From Candidatus Brocadiia bacterium (GTDB taxonomy: Bacteria; Planctomycetota; PUPC01; DSUN01), in the NCBI GenBank assembly GCA_016782825.1, contig JADHXT010000131.1:1-8335 (forward strand): a DNA stretch of 8,335 bases. Direction: 5' to 3'. The notes under the pieces are model-generated. The model searched no databases, had not been told where the DNA came from, and saw only the letters and a program-made list of their open reading frames with translations. A program made the translations under genes and the position numbers. Positions within the stretch are counted from its first letter, which is position 1. Each line of letters begins with the position of its first letter. Below, piece after piece: positions 1-6,128 of this stretch.

Positions 1-1
1 C

Positions 2-673
2 GGCAAGTCGGCCATGACCCTCGACGGCGGCAAGACCTGGAGGCCCATCAAGAACGTCGCCCGGGGCTACGACTGGGCCGCCGTGGACTGGAGCCAGCCC
101 GAGCCGAAGACCGTGTTCGCCCGGGTTCACGAGCTGGGTGGTCTCGGCGTCATCAGCCAGGACGGCGGGAAGTCGTGGAAGGAGCTCGGCAAGGATTTCG
201 GGCCCGTCGGCCTATTCAGCGACAGGATCCTCGTCGCCAGCAAGGGCGACGAACGGAAGTGGCGGGGCATCGTCCGGAGCACCGATGGCGGCTCGACGTG
301 GCAGAAGGTCAGTGACGCCTCACCCATCGGCGCCATGACCGTGTGGGACGGCGTGGGCTACTGGCTCAGCGACCAGGGCCTTCTCAGAAGCAAGGACAAG
401 GGACAGACCTGGGAGCGGGTTGGCAAGCTCTCGGGCGCCGTGTGGGGTCCGTACTTCGGCAAAGATGCGGGCCACTTCGCGGTGGTGAGCCGGAAGGGCT
501 TCCACGAGACCCCCGACGGCGGGAAGTCCTGGCGCTCCATCGCCCGCTACCCCCCTTCGCTGAAGGGTGAGTTCAACACACACGGCTGGATGATGAACTT
601 CGCGTGGGACCCGCTCGGCAAGGTGTGCTACGCCGCACGGATGGGTCAGCCCACCTGCAAGTGTGATTACTGA
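2..673 (+). CDS. Asp-box (BNR/VPS10-like) beta-propeller protein, C-terminal part
   Basis: The reading frame is open from base 2, so the start lies outside the window and about 223 C-terminal residues are visible. Five Asp-box motifs recur every 37-46 residues: TLDGGKTW (17-40), SQDGGKSW (155-178), STDGGSTW (278-301), SKDKGQTW (389-412) and TPDGGKSW (509-532). This is the signature of BNR/sortilin-VPS10 beta-propellers, where each box sits on a turn between strands of one blade. The last blade ends with WMMNFAWDP and YAARMGQP, which I recognise as a usual ending of this propeller group in environmental bacteria. Asp-boxes are structural. The arginine triad and Tyr/Glu pair of true sialidases are not visible here, so I do not call a sialidase. 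The protein ends in CKCDY, which could form a disulfide if secreted. The stop is followed after 15 bases by the next gene, implying co-transcription. The family assignment is firm; substrate and activity are unknown. Confidence 0.88.
   Translation, partial: GKSAMTLDGGKTWRPIKNVARGYDWAAVDWSQPEPKTVFARVHELGGLGVISQDGGKSWKELGKDFGPVGLFSDRILVASKGDERKWRGIVRSTDGGSTWQKVSDASPIGAMTVWDGVGYWLSDQGLLRSKDKGQTWERVGKLSGAVWGPYFGKDAGHFAVVSRKGFHETPDGGKSWRSIARYPPSLKGEFNTHGWMMNFAWDPLGKVCYAARMGQPTCKCDY
17..532 (+). repeat. five Asp-box repeats in coding sequence
   Basis: Five octapeptides of the form S/T-x-D-x-G-x-T/S-W are encoded at 17-40, 155-178, 278-301, 389-412 and 509-532. Start-to-start spacing is 138, 123, 111 and 120 bases, or 37 to 46 codons, about one propeller blade each. 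The fourth copy has Lys in place of the first Gly (SKDKGQTW). The repeat is seen at protein level; between the boxes the sequence is diverged. Confidence 0.9.
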
Positions 674-688
674 TGAGGAGACGCTCGC

Positions 689-2656
689 ATGGTACGTTCG
701 AAAGCCGCCTGCATCGCCCTGGCACTGGCCTTCCTCGGCCGCGCGGAGGCCGTGGCGGGAGCGGTGGGCGTCGTCAGCCACATCAAGGTGCTCTCTGACA
801 AGGTCGAGGACGTGTCGAGCCTCGCCGCCTGGCAACGCTCGTGGATCACGCCCGGCATGACCGACGAGCAGAAGGCCATCGCCATCTGGAAGACCGTCGT
901 CAAGTACCGCCACCAGACCGACCCACCCAACGAGTTCCTGCTCGAAGCCAACAACGTGCACGACGTGATGAAGACGATTCACGTCTACGGCTATGGCATG
1001 TGCTGCTGCGCGGCGTCGCACGTCGAGCAACTCGGGCGCCATCTCGGCTTCCAGGCCCGCGGGCGCATCATCCACGCGCACAGCGTGCCCGAGCTCCACT
1101 ACGGCGGCGCGTGGCACCTGCTCGACACCTCGCTCATCAACTACTTCCGCAAGCCCGACGGCTCCATCGCCAGCGTCGACGATCTCATCGAGGCTGTCAC
1201 GGCCTGGCACAAGGCCAACCCCGGGTACGCGAAGAACGACCGCAAGCTCCGCCAGTTTGCGCGGGGCGGCGGGTGGAACAACGGCCCCGCTCTGCTCGCG
1301 AAGAGCGAGTTCTATACGAAGGACGGCTGGAACCTGGCGGGGACCCACGGCTGGCCCTCGACGATGCAGGAGTTCCACTGCAAGCCCGATCAGATCTACG
1401 AGTATGGCTACAGCCAGGGCTACCGGCTCAACATCCAGCTTCGGCCGGGCGAGCGCCTGGTCCGCAACTGGTTCAACAAGGGCCTGCACGTGAACCTGCA
1501 CGGAGGCGGCGGCGCCCCAGGGTGCCTCAAGCAGCGTGCGGGCATGGGCTGCCAGCGCAAGCTGGGCGACATCGCGCCCGGACGAATCGGCAACGGCGTC
1601 CACGAGTACAACGTACCTCTGGCCGACGGCACCTTCCGTTCCGGTGCGCTTCAGGTCGAGAACCTGGCCCACCGGGGTCAAGGCGGGGATGGCCCTGCGG
1701 TGCGGGTCGACGACGACGCCAAGCCGGCTCTGCTCATCCTGCGCATGCCCAGCAGCTACGTCTACCTGACGGGCACGCTGGCGTTCAAGGCCGCCGGCCA
1801 GGGCGGAACCGTCACGGTGAGCTTCTCGGACAACCACGGCCTCGACTGGAAGGAGATCGCGCGCGTGAGTGGCCCGGGCGACCACAAGGTCGACCTGTCG
1901 CCCCGTGTCTTCCGACGCTACGACTACCGCCTCAGGTTCGTGCTGACCGGCAAGGGCACGGGCCTCGACGCGCTGAGCATCCGCCACGACGTCCAGCACT
2001 CGCAGGCGCCGCTGCCGGCGCTCGGCCCGGGCGAGAACACCATCACCTTCTCGGCGGGCCCCCACGAAGGCACGGTCACCGTCGAGGGCCGCACGAGTCC
2101 CGCGACGAAGGGAAATCCGTTGCTTCTCTCCGACTTCCGGCCCGAGCTCCGGGGGCTTCAGGCCAAGCTGTTGCGGGTCGCCGGCTACGGCCCCGAGGGC
2201 GGCATGATCACCTTCCAGGTCGCCACGCCTGGCGACATGACGCGGATTCGGTTCGGCGCCCACTGGCGGGCGCGAGACCGCCGCGAGGGATGGCACATGC
2301 TCGTCTCGTTCGATGGCGGCAAGACCTTCCGCGAAATCGGCCGCATGCCCGGCCCGGCGGCTGGCTCGTGCACGTACGTGACCGCCGCCGACGTGCCGCC
2401 CGGGACGCGGGAGGCCCTCGTGCGATTCAAGAGCACCCGCCAGCGTAACACCCTCTGCATCTTCGACGTGCGCATCGACGCCGACTACCGAGAGCCGCAC
2501 GGCGGGTTCCGGCCCGTCAAGATCACGTACGTCTGGCAGGAGAAGGGCGCGGAGAAGCGCCACACCCACGTCGCAAAGACCCCACAGGAGACCTGCCAGA
2601 TCACGTGTGGCGACAGCCCGGTCATGAGGAGCATCACCCTCGAACTGGCCGACTGA
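689..2656 (+). CDS. secreted transglutaminase-like protein with two beta-sandwich modules
   Basis: A 655-residue protein. The ATG at 689 is supported by GAGGAG (675-680) eight bases upstream and by a signal peptide: MVRSK, then a hydrophobic stretch to about residue 24, with likely cleavage near AVAGA. Residues 55-150 fit the transglutaminase-like (papain-like) fold. Cys105 in GYGMC is followed by Ala at +4, Gly at +15 and Ala-Arg at +18/+19, the spacing usual in this family. His131 is followed by Glu at +4, and Asp146 closes W-H-L-L-D, giving a complete Cys-His-Asp triad. Such domains cleave or exchange amide bonds (protease, amidase or cross-linking); the substrate cannot be read here. The rest is beta-rich, with two related modules at about 370-436 and 532-600. 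Paired cysteines (280/288, 561/590, 636/640) suit an extracytoplasmic protein. It sits between the propeller and glycosidase-like genes, 15 and 39 bases away, so an operon is likely. The domain call is good; the function is open. Confidence 0.8.
   Translation: MVRSKAACIALALAFLGRAEAVAGAVGVVSHIKVLSDKVEDVSSLAAWQRSWITPGMTDEQKAIAIWKTVVKYRHQTDPPNEFLLEANNVHDVMKTIHVYGYGMCCCAASHVEQLGRHLGFQARGRIIHAHSVPELHYGGAWHLLDTSLINYFRKPDGSIASVDDLIEAVTAWHKANPGYAKNDRKLRQFARGGGWNNGPALLAKSEFYTKDGWNLAGTHGWPSTMQEFHCKPDQIYEYGYSQGYRLNIQLRPGERLVRNWFNKGLHVNLHGGGGAPGCLKQRAGMGCQRKLGDIAPGRIGNGVHEYNVPLADGTFRSGALQVENLAHRGQGGDGPAVRVDDDAKPALLILRMPSSYVYLTGTLAFKAAGQGGTVTVSFSDNHGLDWKEIARVSGPGDHKVDLSPRVFRRYDYRLRFVLTGKGTGLDALSIRHDVQHSQAPLPALGPGENTITFSAGPHEGTVTVEGRTSPATKGNPLLLSDFRPELRGLQAKLLRVAGYGPEGGMITFQVATPGDMTRIRFGAHWRARDRREGWHMLVSFDGGKTFREIGRMPGPAAGSCTYVTAADVPPGTREALVRFKSTRQRNTLCIFDVRIDADYREPHGGFRPVKITYVWQEKGAEKRHTHVAKTPQETCQITCGDSPVMRSITLELAD
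1001..1126 (+). other. transglutaminase-type catalytic triad (Cys105, His131, Asp146)
   Basis: The codons for Cys105 (1001-1003), His131 (1079-1081) and Asp146 (1124-1126) lie in the order and approximate spacing expected of the transglutaminase-like core. Cys105 is the first of three consecutive cysteines (105-107). It is chosen as nucleophile because Ala109, Gly120 and Ala123-Arg124 then fall at the usual offsets. Assignment is by motif only. Confidence 0.65.
1817..2488 (+). repeat. two diverged copies of a beta-sandwich module within one gene
   Basis: Residues about 377-436 and 539-600 of the transglutaminase-like protein share a pattern: V-S-F, an Asp/Gly turn, an aromatic residue, K/R-E-I, G/A-R-V/M, a Gly-Pro, later an L/V-R-F strand and a closing strand ending in Asp. 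Examples are LDWKEIARV (385-393) against KTFREIGRM (545-553). The two copies are offset by 162 residues. The second turn, SFDGGKTF, resembles an Asp-box. This suggests an old internal duplication of a carbohydrate-binding-like sandwich; it was judged by eye and not aligned by program. Confidence 0.55.
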
Positions 2657-2676
2657 CCGCGCGAGATTGAGCCAAC

Positions 2677-2687
2677 AGGAGAAGGAG
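2677..2687 (+). promoter_or_regulatory. double Shine-Dalgarno for the glycosidase-like gene
   Basis: AGGAG (2677-2681) is directly followed by AAGGAG (2682-2687), which lies eight bases before the ATG at 2696. This fixes the start codon. The second ATG at 2726 (codon 11) has no comparable site. Two purine-rich sites in tandem suggest efficient translation within the operon. Confidence 0.7.
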
Positions 2688-2695
2688 CGGCCGGC

Positions 2696-5600
2696 ATGCG
2701 AGCCACGACGTGCGGGACAGCCGCGATGCCCTGGCGGATTGGCTTGGCTTTGGTTCTGTGCGGAGGGGCGATGGCCTTCGGCGGGTCACCCGATCTGCTG
2801 CTGCCCGCCAACCTGAAGACGATGGGCTGCGCGGCGCCCGACAGGTCGCTCATGTTCGTCCGCTCCAGCCAGCCGGGAAACGTCTTCTACCCCGGCGACT
2901 CCGTCGACGTCACTGTGAAGGTGACGCGGGGCAAGGCGCCGCTCAAGTCGATCACCCTCGAGGCCGTCGAGATCGCGACGCGGCAGAACAAGTATCTCGA
3001 GGGCTGGTCGACCATGAGCGCGCCGCCGGCCGTCGAGATGCTCGGCAAGCGGGGCAGGCTCGACGTGCCGGTCGCCGTCGAAAACAGGGAAGGCTCGACG
3101 GCTGAGTTCGAGGTCAAGGGCCTCCCTGTACCCTCGCGCTATGGGACATACGCCGTGACCATCGCACCGAACGGCAGGGACCCGCAGTTCCTTTGCACGC
3201 TGCTGCGGGCACACAAGCCTATCGACGGCTTCTACGTCGACGCGCCGGTGTTCGGCGAGGGGCAGTTCCTCACCCACGATAGCCAGAAGCCCGAGCACAT
3301 CCGGCAGCGCGCGCTGGCCCTCGGGCGGCTGGGCATCAAAGGGGCGCGCATCGAGCTCGGCTGGTCGGAGCCGCGGCCCGGCGAGTACGACTGGCGGCGA
3401 TTCGACGCCCTGATGAACGCCCTCGCCGAGGCGAGGATCAAGGCGCTCGTGACCATGGGCGGCCACCCTTCCTGGACCATGCCCCTCGGCCAGCCCACCC
3501 CCGCCTGCATCCCCCAGAAGCCCGACCACTCGTGCATGCCGAAGCACTACGAGAAGTTCGGCCAGTGGATCCGCGCCTTCTGCCAGCGCTACTGGAAAGA
3601 CGGGAACGGCGCCCTGTGGGCCATCGAGCACTGGAACGAGCCGTGGGAGGGCATCTCGATCAGCGGCTGGGAGAGCGACTCGAACCACTACCGCGCCCTC
3701 ATGCGGCAGATCGCCCTCAACGCCCGAGCGGTGGACCCCCGCATCAAGACCTCGGCCGCCTGCTCGATCATGAACACCGAGGACAAGTTCCTCAGCGGCG
3801 AGAACCGCGACGAGTTGATCGGGCTGGTGGACCTCTTCACCGACCACTACGTGCCGCCGCGCACCAGCTACGGGCCAATGGTGGCCAAGTACTGGGGGAA
3901 GGAGAGCACCGACACCGAGACCTGGATCGCCGCGACCGAGGTGCTTCTGCCCCAGATCGTCTGCCAGTTCCTCGCGTGCGGGCAGGACCGGATGACGCCG
4001 TGGCACCCGGCCATGACCTACTTCAGCGTGCCGGGCTCGCCAATGAAGCACCAGATGCCCAATCCCGTGGCTCTGGCGTCGAACGTCTTCAACGTCTTCA
4101 TCACGGGCCGCAAGTTCCAGCGCATCCTCTTCCACGGCCACCTGCCGTGGGCCTTTCAGTTCGGCGAGAGCCGCGACGCGGTGGTCGTCTTCTTCGGCAA
4201 GCTCTACGCGCCCCACGGCGGCAGCCCGAAGGACGTGCTCTGGCCGCAGCTCCAGGCCCACGAGGGCGGCACCATCACCCTCGACAATGCCGACGGGCGG
4301 CTCGAGATCCACGACATCGCGGGCAACCGCGAATTCGAGAAGCAGAAGCGGGTCACCCTGCCCATGGACCATCTGTCGCACTACATCCGCTCGCCGAAGG
4401 GAGGCATCGAACTCATCGAGCGTCGGCTGCGAGAGGCGCGGATCGAGGGCATGCGGCCCGTCGAGATCCTCGCCCGCGACTTCACGATGGCCGTTGACGC
4501 TCCTGGTGCCGCCGTGCGATTCACCGTCCACAATCTGCTCAACCGGCCCATCAGCGGCACCCTGACGGTGACCGCGCCCGCAGGCATCCGCCTCAAGGTG
4601 CCGAGCACTCGCCTCAAGCTCGAAGCGGGCCAGCGGGCCAACGTCACCTGGGAGCTCGCCGTAGGCAAGCCGACGCCGAGCAACGCCTATCTGTTCGGCT
4701 TCGCGTTCGATGGCGATGCAGGCAAGGCCGATCTAAGGGAACACCTCAACGTCTGCGTCGCCCGCAAAGGGCCGAAGCAGGTGGATGGCGACCTGGGCGA
4801 CTGGGCGGACGACCTCGGCGTGATGGTCGACGCAACGCTCCAGAAGGCCGACCCGACCGAGCAGGCCTGGATGCCGTTCCTCAAGGCGAAGGACGCGCAG
4901 CCCGCGGGCAGCTTCGGGGAGGTCAAGCTCGCCTGGGACGAGCGCTTCCTCTACGTCGCCGCCCGCGTCAACGACCCCAGCGACTCCCCCGGCCACCAGC
5001 GCCTGGCGACGTGGGACGAGGACCAGTATTTCCGCAGCGCGAAGGACGACGCCATCTGCGAGAGGCTGCGCCCCTACGAGAAGCTCGTCCGCGCCGACCT
5101 GCGCAACAAGGACGTGGCCGCGAAGACGAAGGCCGACCCCGCGTGGCCCGCCTACCAGAAGCTGCTCGAGAGCGACCCCGAGCTGAAGGCCGCCGTCACG
5201 ACCAATGCCGCGAGGGTCTACTTCGAGGCCAAGGCCCGCAACCCCAAGGCCACCTTCGCCGACGCTGCGCACGTCTACAAGAGGGTTCCCTGGAACGAGG
5301 CACCCTGGGCTGGCGACACACTCCAGCTTGGCTTCGACGTCCTGCCCGACTACTACCGCAACATGAAGCCCGACACCGGCCGCGTCCCCCACGGCTTCCA
5401 CGCCATGCCCGACACCGACTACGAGTACGCCGCCTATGCCTGCCTGGACGGCGGGCCTGGCCCGAGCGGAGCCGAGGGCAGCGAGCTCTGGCGCATCCTG
5501 GCGCCCGATGCCCCGCGCACCCACTACTACCCGAGGCAGCCGCGGCCCAAGTTCGGCCAGGGGCCGGTCCGGGGCGGCCAGCACGTCGTGAAGCGCGAGG

Positions 5601-5824
5601 GCAAGCTCACCGTCTACGAGCTGGCCATCCCCTGGTCGGAGCTCAAGCGCTGGACGCCGAAGGCCGGCCAGACCTTCGGCTTCACCTTCCGCGTCAACAA
5701 CAACCAGAAGCCCAGCCTCGTCTACGGCGCCGACAAGAGCGCGACAAAAACCAACGGTCTCTCGCTCCATCCCTACTGGGAAGCCAAGCCGAGCTGTGGC
5801 ATCCGCTGGGCGCTGGTGGAGTGA
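2696..5824 (+). CDS. secreted multidomain glycosidase-like protein (GH-A barrel, NEW3-like, CBM9-like)
   Basis: A 1042-residue protein with a signal peptide (hydrophobic residues about 13-27, probable cleavage after AMA). Domains in order: an N-terminal beta-sandwich (about 50-172); a clan GH-A-like TIM barrel (about 178-505) opening with GFYVDAPVFG and carrying GARIELGWSEPRPGEYDW; an NEW3-like beta-sandwich (about 590-690); and a CBM9/DOMON-like domain (about 694-1042). In the barrel, HWNEPW gives the probable acid/base Glu315, and Glu415 in AATEV, 100 residues on, is the best nucleophile candidate (Glu408 is the alternative). The order and spacing recall GH39/GH5-type retaining glycosidases, but I cannot name the family. 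The CBM9-like domain shows the opening VDGDLGDW and the strand FLYVAARVND, then a charged insertion (about 762-868) before DTLQLGFDV and IPWSEL. It is last in the three-gene operon. It is likely to act on an exported or extracellular glycan; the substrate is unknown and loss of activity cannot be excluded. Confidence 0.8.
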   Translation: MRATTCGTAAMPWRIGLALVLCGGAMAFGGSPDLLLPANLKTMGCAAPDRSLMFVRSSQPGNVFYPGDSVDVTVKVTRGKAPLKSITLEAVEIATRQNKYLEGWSTMSAPPAVEMLGKRGRLDVPVAVENREGSTAEFEVKGLPVPSRYGTYAVTIAPNGRDPQFLCTLLRAHKPIDGFYVDAPVFGEGQFLTHDSQKPEHIRQRALALGRLGIKGARIELGWSEPRPGEYDWRRFDALMNALAEARIKALVTMGGHPSWTMPLGQPTPACIPQKPDHSCMPKHYEKFGQWIRAFCQRYWKDGNGALWAIEHWNEPWEGISISGWESDSNHYRALMRQIALNARAVDPRIKTSAACSIMNTEDKFLSGENRDELIGLVDLFTDHYVPPRTSYGPMVAKYWGKESTDTETWIAATEVLLPQIVCQFLACGQDRMTPWHPAMTYFSVPGSPMKHQMPNPVALASNVFNVFITGRKFQRILFHGHLPWAFQFGESRDAVVVFFGKLYAPHGGSPKDVLWPQLQAHEGGTITLDNADGRLEIHDIAGNREFEKQKRVTLPMDHLSHYIRSPKGGIELIERRLREARIEGMRPVEILARDFTMAVDAPGAAVRFTVHNLLNRPISGTLTVTAPAGIRLKVPSTRLKLEAGQRANVTWELAVGKPTPSNAYLFGFAFDGDAGKADLREHLNVCVARKGPKQVDGDLGDWADDLGVMVDATLQKADPTEQAWMPFLKAKDAQPAGSFGEVKLAWDERFLYVAARVNDPSDSPGHQRLATWDEDQYFRSAKDDAICERLRPYEKLVRADLRNKDVAAKTKADPAWPAYQKLLESDPELKAAVTTNAARVYFEAKARNPKATFADAAHVYKRVPWNEAPWAGDTLQLGFDVLPDYYRNMKPDTGRVPHGFHAMPDTDYEYAAYACLDGGPGPSGAEGSELWRILAPDAPRTHYYPRQPRPKFGQGPVRGGQHVVKREGKLTVYELAIPWSELKRWTPKAGQTFGFTFRVNNNQKPSLVYGADKSATKTNGLSLHPYWEAKPSCGIRWALVE
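3227..4210 (+). other. clan GH-A-like TIM-barrel domain with NEP motif
   Basis: Codons about 178-505 of the large protein. The codon for candidate acid/base Glu315 is at 3638-3640, in the NEP motif typical at the end of strand 4 of clan GH-A barrels. The codon for candidate nucleophile Glu415 is at 3938-3940, followed by a helix reaching CGQDRMTPW, as is common after strand 7. Residues 379-387 (DLFTDHYVP) look like strand 6. The residue roles are inferred from motif and spacing. Confidence 0.65.
4775..5821 (+). other. CBM9/DOMON-like domain split by a long charged insertion
   Basis: Residues 694-760 and about 869-1042 carry the start and end of a carbohydrate family 9-like beta-sandwich: VDGDLGDW, VKLAWDERFLYV, DTLQLGFDV, YELAIPWSEL and FGFTFRVNNN. 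Between them, about 107 residues (nt 4979-5299) are rich in Lys, Asp, Glu and Ala, look mostly helical and do not resemble the sandwich. Family 9 domains bind sugar ends; whether this one still binds is unknown. Confidence 0.6.
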
Positions 5825-5852
5825 CCGCCCGGCAACGCGCAGCGAGGCGAGG

Positions 5853-5876
5853 GCTCAGGCTGCCTGCCCCCTGAGC
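5853..5876 (+). terminator. possible hairpin after the three-gene operon
   Basis: GCTCAGG (5853-5859) and CCTGAGC (5870-5876) are perfect inverted repeats with a 10-base loop, 29 bases after the stop of the large glycosidase-like gene. No T-run follows, so it is not a textbook intrinsic terminator. It may slow transcription or protect the transcript end, or it may be chance in GC-rich DNA. Confidence 0.25.
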
Positions 5877-6017
5877 GTCTCGATGGCGTCGTGCTCGCGC
5901 TGGTGGAGCTTGAAGGCGGCCATGCGGCGCCCGCCAGTACGTCACTACGGTGGAACCGGGCTTGCCTTGGACGGCGAGCCGCAGGCCCAAGCCTCGCCTC
6001 GCGATCTCACTGGCGGC

Positions 6018-6045
6018 TTGCACCAACCACTGCGGCCATTAGGAT
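6018..6045 (+). promoter_or_regulatory. weak sigma70-like promoter candidate
   Basis: TTGCAC (6018-6023) and TAGGAT (6040-6045) are separated by 16 bases; each matches four of six consensus positions. It would start transcription near 6052, ahead of the oxidoreductase gene. In GC-rich DNA such matches are uncommon but can be chance, and the consensus used by this organism is unknown. Confidence 0.22.
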
Positions 6046-6116
6046 GATCGGGGCGGCAATGGCAAGACGACTCGCCCGCAACCGGAGCCAGTAGCATGTC
6101 CGGCCATCCTCCGTTG

Positions 6117-6122
6117 AAAGGA
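6117..6122 (+). promoter_or_regulatory. Shine-Dalgarno supporting the oxidoreductase start at 6129
   Basis: AAAGGA ends six bases before the ATG at 6129. Starting there leaves ten residues before the Tat motif SRREFL, a normal length for a Tat n-region. The upstream in-frame ATG at 6096 also has GGAG (6084-6087) eight bases away and would add eleven residues, so the choice is a preference and not proven. Confidence 0.55.
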
Positions 6123-6128
6123 CCATCG

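Larger units (their letters stand above)
5825..6128. other. intergenic region between the operon and the oxidoreductase gene
   Basis: About 300 bases with no supported plus-strand gene. It holds a 7-bp hairpin (5853-5876), a short minus-strand reading frame that looks protein-like and ends at a stop (about 5857-5943), a weak promoter-like pair (6018-6045), and an alternative in-frame ATG at 6096 with GGAG eight bases upstream. Base composition is similar to its surroundings. Confidence 0.6.

Noticed and set aside
2..673. Calling the Asp-box protein a sialidase
   Set aside because: Asp-boxes are structural and shared by many propellers; no arginine triad or Tyr/Glu catalytic pair is visible in the part present.
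841..2448. A 535-codon plus-strand frame inside the transglutaminase-like gene
   Set aside because: Its product is dominated by Arg, Ala, Pro and Gly with no domain; it is a frame shadow of the real gene.
320..2569. A 749-codon open frame on the minus strand
   Set aside because: It lies opposite the propeller end and the transglutaminase-like gene, whose plus frame has signal peptide, catalytic motifs and ribosome site. Its translation is low-complexity (Val, Ala, Arg, Leu, Gly) with no motif, as expected opposite GC-rich genes.
2744..2767. A possible lipoprotein signal (LVLCGG) at the start of the glycosidase-like protein
   Set aside because: The residue before Cys22 is Leu where Gly, Ala or Ser is expected, and a good ordinary cleavage site (AMA) lies a few residues on.
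2786..4531. A 581-codon minus-strand frame opposite the glycosidase-like gene
   Set aside because: It has no recognisable motif or convincing ribosome site, and the plus strand has a clear multidomain protein here.
4733..5770. A 345-codon minus-strand frame opposite the CBM9-like domain
   Set aside because: Val/Gly/Ala/Leu-rich shadow; the plus frame carries the sandwich motifs.
5891..6094. A 67-codon plus-strand frame in the intergenic gap ending just before the ATG at 6096
   Set aside because: No ribosome site, no ATG start and no protein-like pattern; it overlaps the candidate promoter.
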